Positions 32,448 to 41,189 of a stretch of 64,000 nucleotides of DNA are shown one piece after another. Position numbers and translations under genes: made by a program. The stretch comes from Mariannaea sp. PMI_226 (taxonomy: Eukaryota; Ascomycota; Sordariomycetes; Hypocreales; Nectriaceae), in NCBI GenBank assembly GCA_024336345.1, contig JANFOG010000002.1, positions 3,472,001 to 3,536,000 on the forward strand. Direction: 5' to 3'. Position 1 is the stretch's first letter. Each line of letters opens with the position of its first letter. Under the pieces are notes generated by a model that saw only the letters and a program-made list of their open reading frames with translations, had not been told where the DNA came from and did no database searches.

Positions 32448-34961
32448 TCAAGAAACATCTCCCAGAGGCTCCAGCCTCGTCGTACTGGCTCGTCGAACCG
32501 GTAGGCCCGAAAGGCAGTTGTTTGCGTGCGCAAGGTGCTCCCCGAGGCTCATGGCCATGCGACGAAGTTCCGCTTTGATGTGCTCATTACTCGCTTGTCC
32601 CTCCATGACTTGGGGTGCCGGAGGAGCAGGTGCTGGAGGGAGGAAAGAGTGACTGGTGGAGGAGCGAGAATACTCATCTGGCTGCGGTAGACCTTGGAGA
32701 GGTTGAGAAGCTTGTGGAGGGTTGGGCGCAACAGGTTGTGCAGGTGGGAGGAACTCCGGGTCGGTGTCCGCAAATTCACTGAGCGAGTATGGTCTTTCGC
32801 TCGGAGGAAGGCTACTGACAGATTGCTGAGTTTGCAGGGGCTGCGGCTGCGGCTGCGATTGTTGTTGTTGTTGTTGTTGTTGCTGCTGCTGAAGATGCGG
32901 TTGAACCTCTTGACGTTGCGCCTCTTGCAGATGTGTTTCGTTGATTGAGAGGTCTGCTACCGCGTTCGCAAACTCGGAATCATCAGACACATATATGGAG
33001 GGTTCCCGGATACTTGATGGCATCAAATAAAGCGATGCATGCTTTTCTAGCTCAAAGGGATTTGCTCCACCAACCTCGGATCCAGCTATAGAGCCGACAT
33101 CTGAGTGAGAAGTGGATGGCCTAGTATAGTCCGTGACAGGATCGGCAAAGCTCATATCCAGATCAATTAGACTTCCAGCTGAGGCTCGGTTGTTCATAGC
33201 CCCGTTTGATGGTACAGCAAGGTCATTGAATTGCGAAGGTGGCTGGATGGGCTCGGTAGGTGGGTGAATGAGACGGCTGGTATTTGGTGCAGTATCATCA
33301 TTGAATGGAAACCTGAACATTTCGGGGTTTGCAGAGGCTGGTGGTGCCATAGATGGAAACTTCCAGTCCTGTGTCCGCCGGTTATTGCTCATATCGGCCG
33401 GGTCGCTGTTGGGAGGTTTGGCATAATGGGCTTCGCCAAAGTCGTAGTCAGTCGATGCCCGCGGGTCACCGGCGCGGATTGTGTTCAAGTCTACAAATTC
33501 CGATAGGTCACTCCCATGTAAAGAAGCATCCAAATCAATGAGTGACTCTCTTACCCCCGCGGCCTTGGACGAGTCGTCTCTCAATGGAAGATCAGATGTT
33601 GAGGCTGGAGGTGGAAAGGGGCGTCCGTAGTATGCTCTTGAATTATCCTCGTAATTCGAAATGGTATTGGGGTCAAATACTTTCTCCAATGGGGCCTTGA
33701 CAGAAGGTAGATGAGGTGGAGGTCTCCGTCGAGACTTGGGCTTTGGAGGTTTTGAGGTTTCGTCAAAGCTATCCTGGGCAAAGTCGACCTGGGAGCCATA
33801 AACATCAAAGACGGCCTGGGCGTCGCCATTCTGAAAAACCTGCTGGTCAAATGCAGCAGTTGTGCTAAAATTCCACTCATCATTGGCCAGAGCAGTCGAT
33901 GACAGATCAGAAGGTCCTTGAGCTCCGCCAGCGGAGAAGAGGGACTTGCGAATACCGCCTTGGGCCTCCCACAGCTTATAGCCTCGAACAAGGTGAGCCA
34001 GCATGGAGGTCGGATGCGTATCTTGCGTGTTGAAAATGTAGCGGTGACGTTGGACATGCTGGATAGTAGGGCGTCTCTTAGGATCATCCACCAAGCAATA
34101 CGCAACAAGATCTTTCAGGCCTTGCGAGTAGTGATCACCATCAAGGCGGGGAGTGTGTTGCTTTAGGTAGGAGCCAAGCTTTCCAAAGTCCATGCCCGCT
34201 ACAACATTCGGTGGTAGACCCGACGCAATCTCGTACACCATAGCGCCGAAAGCCCAGATATCGACTTCAGTGCCGTATGATGCAGCAGAGTCGAAGAGTT
34301 CAGGTGCCATCCAATGGGGAGTGCCGATGACGGTAGATCTTTTGTCGAACTTGGTCTCGATGACTCCGGCAACGCCGAAATCGCAAAGTTGGACGTCACC
34401 AGTCTCTGTGACGAGGATATTGGCACACTTGATATCTCGGTGGATAATGCCTTGTCCATGAACCCAAAAGACAGCCTCGGCGACCTCACGTAAGATGGGA
34501 ATGATCCATTTCTCCTGCAAACCTCCTGGTGAGGTTGGCTTCATTAGAGTTGAGACACTGCCACCGGCACAGTACTCGGTAATCATCCACATGGACTGAC
34601 CAACAGGCAGGGCTTCGATGACATGATTAATATTTTTGGCGCCACTATCGCTCAGCAACTTGAGAGCGTTGATCTCTTTCAATAAGTCGCTGTAGGTGTC
34701 GGCTAGTTTCGGGTTGATGGTGTCACTCTCCTCGATGTCAATAATCTTGACAGCGACCAGCTGGTTGGTTGTGACTGCTGTGGCTTTGTAGACTCGGCCA
34801 AAGCTGCCCTTGCCGATGAGTTCTGAGAGATGGTACGGAGGAGCATCCTTTCCAACTTTGGCACACTGCTCCGCCACCATCTTTTGCATTTTCCTGGCAT
34901 CTTCAAGGGCCTTCTGCTTGGTAACCGAGAAGTCCGGCCCTCGTACCTGGAGCGAAGCCAT
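32448..34961 (-). CDS. Ste20-family (GCK-like) serine/threonine protein kinase
   Basis: Predicted 837-residue intronless kinase. The catalytic domain spans residues about 43-310: glycine loop IGKGSFGRVYKA, VAVK (Lys72), HRDIKCAN (Asp176), DFG (194-196) and the activation segment GTPHWMAPE, the Ste20-group signature. An unusual insert (KLLSDSGAKNINHV) sits between helix C and strand 4, and a helical extension precedes the domain. The C-terminal 500 residues are Ser/Pro-rich with short repeats of SLIDLD / DLDASL type (near 33160 and 33540) and an 11-Gln tract encoded at 32861-32892. There is no CRIB or PH domain, so it belongs to the GCK rather than the PAK branch. Fungal members act in septation, polarity or MOR/SIN networks (Sid1, Nak1, Don3, MST-1), but I cannot choose among them. 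Confidence 0.88.
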   Translation of the reverse strand: MASLQVRGPDFSVTKQKALEDARKMQKMVAEQCAKVGKDAPPYHLSELIGKGSFGRVYKATAVTTNQLVAVKIIDIEESDTINPKLADTYSDLLKEINALKLLSDSGAKNINHVIEALPVGQSMWMITEYCAGGSVSTLMKPTSPGGLQEKWIIPILREVAEAVFWVHGQGIIHRDIKCANILVTETGDVQLCDFGVAGVIETKFDKRSTVIGTPHWMAPELFDSAASYGTEVDIWAFGAMVYEIASGLPPNVVAGMDFGKLGSYLKQHTPRLDGDHYSQGLKDLVAYCLVDDPKRRPTIQHVQRHRYIFNTQDTHPTSMLAHLVRGYKLWEAQGGIRKSLFSAGGAQGPSDLSSTALANDEWNFSTTAAFDQQVFQNGDAQAVFDVYGSQVDFAQDSFDETSKPPKPKSRRRPPPHLPSVKAPLEKVFDPNTISNYEDNSRAYYGRPFPPPASTSDLPLRDDSSKAAGVRESLIDLDASLHGSDLSEFVDLNTIRAGDPRASTDYDFGEAHYAKPPNSDPADMSNNRRTQDWKFPSMAPPASANPEMFRFPFNDDTAPNTSRLIHPPTEPIQPPSQFNDLAVPSNGAMNNRASAGSLIDLDMSFADPVTDYTRPSTSHSDVGSIAGSEVGGANPFELEKHASLYLMPSSIREPSIYVSDDSEFANAVADLSINETHLQEAQRQEVQPHLQQQQQQQQQQQSQPQPQPLQTQQSVSSLPPSERPYSLSEFADTDPEFLPPAQPVAPNPPQASQPLQGLPQPDEYSRSSTSHSFLPPAPAPPAPQVMEGQASNEHIKAELRRMAMSLGEHLAHANNCLSGLPVRRASTTRLEPLGDVS
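32861..32892 (+). repeat. coding trinucleotide repeat (polyglutamine in the kinase)
   Basis: Plus-strand TTG/CTG units (ten or more) that read as CAA/CAG on the coding minus strand, giving about 11 consecutive Gln flanked by further Gln/Pro repeats. A likely length-variable coding microsatellite. Confidence 0.85.
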
Positions 34962-37666
34962 GGCGATGCGTGGCCACAGGGCCGAGTGAATGAAGCTGGC
35001 GCTGGCGGTGGGGCTGTGAAATCAATCCGGCATAAAAGGCTCTGCCTCACATCATAGTGTTATTGCTCATACGACACAAGTAGACATAGCCTCCAGCCTT
35101 GGCTCTCTGTGCGAAATTTCTTTGGGTGTGGTTAGGTGAAAATGTGTCGAGATGTTGTATCTGACGTTGGGAATCTATCGCCACAGTGCAAGGGGGTCCT
35201 TCTGGAGTTGAGGTGCTGGGACGCACGAGCCTCACTTCGAGGCGGTGGCCAATTGAGAAGGACCTGGGCGTGGCGGTGCAAGGTAGGGCATCAACTGTGG
35301 CTGTCAGTGAGTCTCTGCCACAGAGCAGAGACGCAGACCTGAAACTAATGAATGAGACTGAATACCTTAGACGGTACCATGCAACACCCCAACTTCCGCT
35401 TTTAAAAATTGAACAGAAAACAGAAAACAAAAGTCTTGTTTCGATTTGTAATCTATATAGATGATAAACCCATTATAGACCCCCGTATTGACAACTGCCG
35501 TCGAAAAGTTGGTTTCCTCGAATCTGAACCATATTGCAATATGGCATTCCCTCTAAAACTCCCAACTGGAACTACCTAGGTATAGGTACTGTGCAGGGCT
35601 GCTGTGGCCGCACTCTCACCTCAAGCCAACGAACTGTGAGCTCAACCGAATTTCTTTATGTCCTTATAGATTCCTGGCGTTCAAGCTCTTATTTTTATAA
35701 TGTTTATTATTGGGAAACCATCACAAGTTTCAGTGACATATGAAAACATAAAGCAATCGAAGTATGGTTGCCTTCTCAAAAGCTGCAGACGAGTGAGTGC
35801 AAGGTACGCATCGGTTGAGTTGCGTGCCTACAAGCAAAAGTCTGTGGGACATTCATATCTCATTTGATAAAATAATAAATTAAGCACCTACGCTTTGTTT
35901 CAAGCATAAACAAATCCAATGGCATCTTGCGTTAGGTTAGACATGTAGGAACACGGTAAAGCTTACCAGCCTGAGGTTATTACTATAGTTAGTTGATATT
36001 ACCTTAAACACGATGGTCACGTTGCACCAGCGTAGCTCGTATCGTAGCAAAAATGTAAGCATATAGGCCCTCTCAATATGTAATCTAATCAAAACAGGTG
36101 GTCCAGAGCCCTTCTTTACAGCGCTAGTAAAACCAACGAATCTGCAATGAAAGGAGAGGGGGAAGAGGGTGGCGTCGCTTGGAGACAGTGTAATACCAAG
36201 GACACGCAACGGAGACTCAAACCATGCAAGCACAGAGTGAGCCACCCCTTGAAGGTCAAAAATTCAGGTTAAAAAAAGGGACCATTTGAGGCCCTGATGC
36301 CAGGGATTAACCTAAGCAAGAACAGATACTACACTCGATTCTAGCCATGATGGCAAAGAGAGCTAAGGAGGAAGAGAAAGAAAATGCGGGCATTCTTTTG
36401 CTGAGGAACGACACCCTTTTATACGAGCATTTCCTTATGGATAAACCTATCTTGAGTCGAGTCACAAACCCATCATGATTGGCCATATCCTCATACGTCG
36501 TCACTTTGAGCATCTCGTCCAGGCTGCAATAGACAGTTTGCTGCAACTGATGCGGCTGAGGCTGGCTGCCTTGTAGGCTGCAGTCAGCCAGTCGGTGTTT
36601 TTGTCCCCCCGCATCCTTCAACAGCCCATGGGGAGTTGATGAACCCTGTGAAAGAGGGAGGTCATGCCGCTCTCCTTTGATCGACCTCAAACAGCCCTGA
36701 GTCAATGCGCGGTACCAGTCGAGCTCCTAGCGCATTGGTTATACGAAGCCTACCCTCAAAGCGTTGATATCCTAGCGTGATAGACGATGTTGCTGTCAAA
36801 GCACCAACATTAGAGAGCCACTCTGCGCTCCGAGTCCTGAGCCCGGTATTTGTTGCTTGTGACAAATAAGACAATCCCCATCAAGAAAAGCGTGTTGGAC
36901 CCTACTCTACACAGTATGCCATCTCCGAAGAACACGCAATTCCCCTGTCTCGATATTGCCATCCGATTTTCAAGATTGATGGAGATTTATTCTGTATAGC
37001 TGCTTCGGATACCAATTCCTGTCGTAGAATAATGCGCCATCAAGGACCGAGGTCTAGCCCAAGTTTTGTCTCCTTTTCATAGGCGTCGATCGTCACGTTC
37101 GCAAGCTACAATAATTTCTGTCGTAGCGTGGCCTTGAATCCCCGCCCGTCGATCCCTCAACTAGTACCGGGAAATTGTTCTGACGAGACTTAGGCCACGA
37201 GCACGAGTCAGTGTTTTGCAAAAGCTCCTTGACCCCCTGGTTCCTTTTGGGTCCTTTTGGGTTATCTTGGCCTACTGTAGCATTTGCTTGCGGGGCTGCA
37301 AAACCATGTGCTTGGACGATGATGCGATAGTTCACTATACGCGTGAAGATATTGAATCTGCCACCCCAAGTTGGCAAGTCAGATCCTCCCTGTTATACCG
37401 GCTCGATTGGCTCCAAGATGGATATAGTTAGCGATTCGCATAACTAGCACTGCACTTTCGTAACTAATGGTCAACCCCATCTGCCAGATCCTTCTTACTC
37501 CATATGTCAAGATTTATAATAGGGCAAAGTGATGGCCGGTGGGGGAGGGAAGAGGAGGAGGAAGAAAAGGAGGGTAGTATGCATGCTTCACGAAATCGTC
37601 CTTCAAGTTTAATCTACATCCTATTGTCGCAACAGAGGCTCAAATGCCCATAAGAATACACAAAAC
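34962..37666. other. 2.7-kb stretch without a supported gene
   Basis: The first few hundred bases are the kinase promoter. From about 35440 to 37500 the sequence is AT-rich with scattered GC blocks. ORFs (36307-36705 and 36662-36874 on the minus strand, 37093-37377 on the minus strand) lack recognisable domains and are not linked by obvious splice sites. A TACCTAGGTATAGGTA motif lies at 35573-35588. It might be a decayed gene or repeat, but I cannot identify an ancestor. Confidence 0.45.
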
Positions 37667-39164
37667 ATGGCGTCTTCAGCGGAATACGTCAAATCTCATC
37701 CGGAGATTGGGAACCTCACCCCTCTACCGGCCAGTCTACACAGCGGTTTAGTTGCCATCTCGATCTTTGCCTTGCTCTCATTCATTCTCACCTCGTCCCT
37801 TTTCCTGTACTTGACTTTCAAGCTGGTAACTTGGCACCTACGCAAGAAGTCCCAGGCCAAAAGCATCACAAGAAATATCCCTGAACCTCAACCTGTCACA
37901 GACTTCACCTTTGAGGATGGAGCCTTCGGCCCTGACGGCGAGTTCAATAAGGTCGCCCACGATAGAAACGTGCAACGCATTCGGGCAGCCAAGAATAAGC
38001 CTCCGAACCAGTTCCTAATTCTGATTTACAACCTTATCATCGCCGATATGCATCAAGGCACAGCTTTTCTTCTCAGTGTCGCATGGATTCGCAAACAAGG
38101 CCTCTTTATCGACGCTCCCACATGTTTTGTCCAAGGATTCTTCGACTCCAATGGAGATCTATCGTCTAGTCTATTTATTACTGCCATCGCCATCCACACA
38201 TATCTTTCAGTCGTCAAGGGATATCGACCGCCCCAGAACGTTCTCTACGCTGGGACCATTGGCATCTGGGTCTTTGTGTACTGCCTTTCCGTTATTCCAT
38301 TGCTGGCTACGAGAAATGGGAGAGCTGTTGGAGGATTCTTCGTTCGGGCTGGCCCCTGGGTAGGTGGTTTATGACATTCACGTACTCAGTCTCATGACTA
38401 ACATGGCCTGGTAGTGCTGGATCAATGAGGGCTATCAGGACCTCCGACTATTCACCCATTATATCTTTATTTTCCTCTCCCTAGTAAGCACGACTACGCT
38501 TTACATCACTATATACTGGTCGCTTCGGAAACAGGCCCAAAGAGAACCAGAAAAGCCGGGGGAGAATGAGTCGCAAGTCAAAACAAGCCACAACCCAGCT
38601 TTTCTGATTTACGCCTTGATCTATGTCACATGTACGCTACCGCTAGCTGTCGGGCGTATTGCCACCATGGCTGGTGCTGAGGTGCCATTGGGATACTACT
38701 GCTTTGCGGGAACGCTCATTGCGAGCAACGGATCGTTCGACTGCCTCCTCTTCGGCACAACTCGCCACTCGATCGTCTTCTCTTCCACAGACGACATTGA
38801 TGTTGAAGATACAGGACTTGAGACATTCGCCTTTATGCGTACACCAGAAGGACGGTTCGGCAACAAAGTTTGGATTCAAGGCGGTCAACCTCGACCCAAG
38901 GGTAATGGTGTTGGCGGATGGTGGGTGCTCGGAGAATGGAACTGTGCCGATGCTGGAATGTCCCAAGCCCGGATGAGAACTAACAGTCAGGAATCTTTAC
39001 AGAGTGGTAAAGAAAACGACATGGCCATCCAGATGGATGTTATTACTTCCATGACTATTGAGACAGAGCGAAACAAGGAGCGTGACCTGAGGTTTCCTGA
39101 TCCTGCGAGGAGCGAGGCGCCATCCATCACTGGCCATGAGCAGGCCACCAGAAGAGTGGTATAA
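37667..39164 (+). CDS. seven-helix G-protein-coupled receptor-like membrane protein
   Basis: Predicted 480-residue protein. Exons are 37667-38359 and 38415-39164, phase 0 (RAGPW-CWINEGY). An extracellular-type N-terminus with NLT is followed by seven hydrophobic stretches: about residues 27-53, 117-135, 155-185, 192-214, 238-262, 294-313 and 317-335. A cytoplasmic loop between helices 1 and 2 is charged, and helix 2 begins NQFLILIYNLIIADMHQ. The Cys in TCFVQGF and the CWINEG pair could form the usual extracellular disulphide. The 140-residue C-terminal tail is hydrophilic. The pattern resembles filamentous-fungal GPCR groups around Git3 and the GprM-like class VII; I lean to the latter from memory of the helix 2-3 motif. 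The ligand is unknown. Confidence 0.75.
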
Positions 39165-39526
39165 GAGGACGATATGGAGGGATAGTACGATGCGCTTTTC
39201 TTTTGTGTCTTGCATATTTTTGGTGTTGGGTGTTATTGGTTGATGTAGTGTGTCTGTTATAAGAGGAGAATTGGCAACTGATATAGGATTGGCAACTGAT
39301 ACAGGGTTGGCACAATGTCGTTTTTAGATACCCCCGATGAGTTCTAATAGCTGATAGAAGCTACCGTCTGGCGTGTAATATACTGTTTAACAGAAAGAGG
39401 AAGAAAAAAATCAATATTCTACTGTTTACTTAGGTACTAGGGAATACTGTTTCCTGCCTGTCTATCCTTGGTTGTTATTGTATTCCCCTTCTGTCTAGCA
39501 TCATGTCGTCGGCCGTGAGATCATCT
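39165..39526. other. convergent 3' region with short direct repeats
   Basis: 3' flanks of the receptor-like gene (+) and the DUF7053-like gene (-). It contains an 18-nt direct repeat (TTGGCAACTGATAYAGGR) at 39271-39288 and 39289-39306, with a partial third copy to 39312. Confidence 0.6.
39271..39312 (+). repeat. 18-nt direct repeat, 2.3 copies
   Basis: Unit TTGGCAACTGATAYAGGR occurs at 39271-39288 and 39289-39306, with a partial third copy. Non-coding, in the 3' flank of the receptor-like gene. Confidence 0.8.
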
Positions 39527-40097
39527 CTACGAACTCTGGAGTCTTTCAATCATCTTCTTGTGGATACCTGGCCACCCGGATTCGCAGGTGCTTTTCACAA
39601 CTCCAATAAGAAGTCTCGAGCATTTGATTACTACTTCCTCCACCAATTCACATCCACCTCCCTCTACCTCCCGGATCTGCCATAGAGTGTCCATTGCCAC
39701 GCTGAGTGGGCTCTGAAGCCTGACAAACACGCCATCCTCAAGATTGAAGAATTCAGAAGTGCTTACAACATCGGAATCCCAGAGCCCAGCTGGTAGAGTG
39801 TGCACCTTGTCTGTGACTGAGTACACCTTTGGGGATGAGATGGGCGTAATCTGGCGATCTTCGGGTAGTGGAGCAGAAGGCTCAGCAGGGTCGGTGACCA
39901 ATTCAAATTTTGTCATGTGCGGGTCACAGCGGATGAAAAACTCGTGATCGTGAAGCATCTCAATGGCCTTTGAGGCTGGTATCCCGGCCGGAATGGCCGT
40001 GACATGCTGCAGCTGGGCAGAGGTGCGCAGTAGAGCTGAGATGGAGTCAAGATCTGGCCGCAGAGAACCTTCCGAGCCGCCGGTACTTACAAGTCAT
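39527..40097 (-). CDS. DUF7053-like fungal protein of unknown function
   Basis: Predicted 171-residue protein. Exon 1 is only 7 nt (40097-40091, ATG ACT T). A 55-nt intron (40090-40036: GTAAGT donor, TTGACT branch region, CTCAG acceptor) leads to exon 2, 40035-39527. The join gives MTSLLRTSAQLQHVTAIPAG. Downstream features IPASKAIEMLHDHEFFIRCD, YSVTDKVHTLPAGLWDSD and the closing ESGWPGIHKKMIERLQ match my memory of DUF7053 proteins, a START/SRPBCC-like fungal family. The unspliced frame has no ATG until 39958, so without the tiny first exon the first 46 residues would be lost. No signal peptide. Function unknown. Confidence 0.72.
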
Positions 40098-41189
40098 TAT
40101 TGGAATGACACGCGATAAATATCGTCACAGAGGTCAGAGGATGAGATAGAAGACTTGGTTTGGTGTGCGAGTAGCTCGTTAGTTGGAGTGGTAAGATGGG
40201 TTGAGTTGCGAGGAGCAAGTTTGTAGCACTTGAGTCTCAGCACCGTCTCAGGGCCATTTCCACCAGTGCCTATCTAGGTAGGAGGGGGGAAGACACGAGA
40301 GGGGTTTGCCAGCGTAACACCAACAAGAAGCCCAGAGTTCAGAGTCCATAATCCAGATTCTCCCGAAGCCAAACCGACATTGATCAGTAGGTAATTAATC
40401 TATGCAGCAGTTTCTACATAATTTCCACAGGGCTGGTAATAATGACAGATGAGGTGCAAGTTGTTTCATCGCATCGCATACCTCCTCTCCTCTTATGAGG
40501 TGTCATTTTCAGCATATCCGTTGTAATAATTCAACGCTAGTTATTAAGATGGTATAAGATGGTAGCTACTTATTACAGGTAGGTACCCAGATAACCAGTG
40601 CATTACTCCTCTCAGCCTCTCAGCTAAACTGCTTCTAACTTACGACGGACAAAGCAGGAAATTGTCGGTAGTTAAGACAGCAATTGAAGGCTGGCACAAA
40701 AGTGCATGGGTAAAAGACCAATCGGACAATTTCCAGCTGAATAAATATACGTATCCTACGATACTCCACGTAGCAAATTCAGAGAGCCTTTCGTAAAGAA
40801 ATGCGTGACAGAAATGTTATACTCTCGACAGCATTGATTGAGTCCTTTGGTACGGGAGACATGTCGCTTGTTCTGCCTAATTGACGTACCTTAACCTTAT
40901 TCAAGGGACCGTTGGTTGACGTCATGTGACCTCGCGAGCCCGATTTTCTCTTGACCGTGTACTCCTCGCGTTTAGTGGTCAGTCACTCGCCCATCCCCCC
41001 TCCTGCTGTCACTCACGACCTGTTTTAATTCATTTATTTTCTGTACTCTCCAAAATTCAACCCTCACCTTCAATCCATTCACCCATCTCCCATCGTAAAG
41101 TCAGATTTCCCAGGGCTATAGCCATACAGCTGTGCAAGGTTCGTACAAGTCCCAAAGGGTCGCAGGGCAAGGCGGCCAGTTCCTCATCA
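40098..41189. promoter_or_regulatory. divergent upstream region DUF7053-like gene / PSO2
   Basis: About 1.1 kb. A CCAAT box (GACCAATCGG) lies near 40717-40726 on the + strand; TAGGTA motifs are at 40273-40281 and 40578-40587. The frame of PSO2 stays open upstream to an ATG at 40926, but the C/T-rich composition from 40940 to 41100 looks like a 5' leader. Confidence 0.5.

Noticed and set aside
36307..36874. Two overlapping minus-strand ORFs (132 and 70 codons)
   Set aside because: No recognisable motif, no supporting splice model and a composition like the surrounding AT-rich tract.
40054..40090. 37-nt intron in the DUF7053-like gene (acceptor GCCAG)
   Set aside because: In frame, but shorter than typical fungal introns and without a branch site; the 55-nt alternative also fits the family N-terminus better.
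40926..41189. In-frame 88-codon N-terminal extension of PSO2
   Set aside because: C/T-rich leader-like sequence with no Pso2-type features; the ATG at 41190 directly precedes the basic N-terminus and PIP-like motif.
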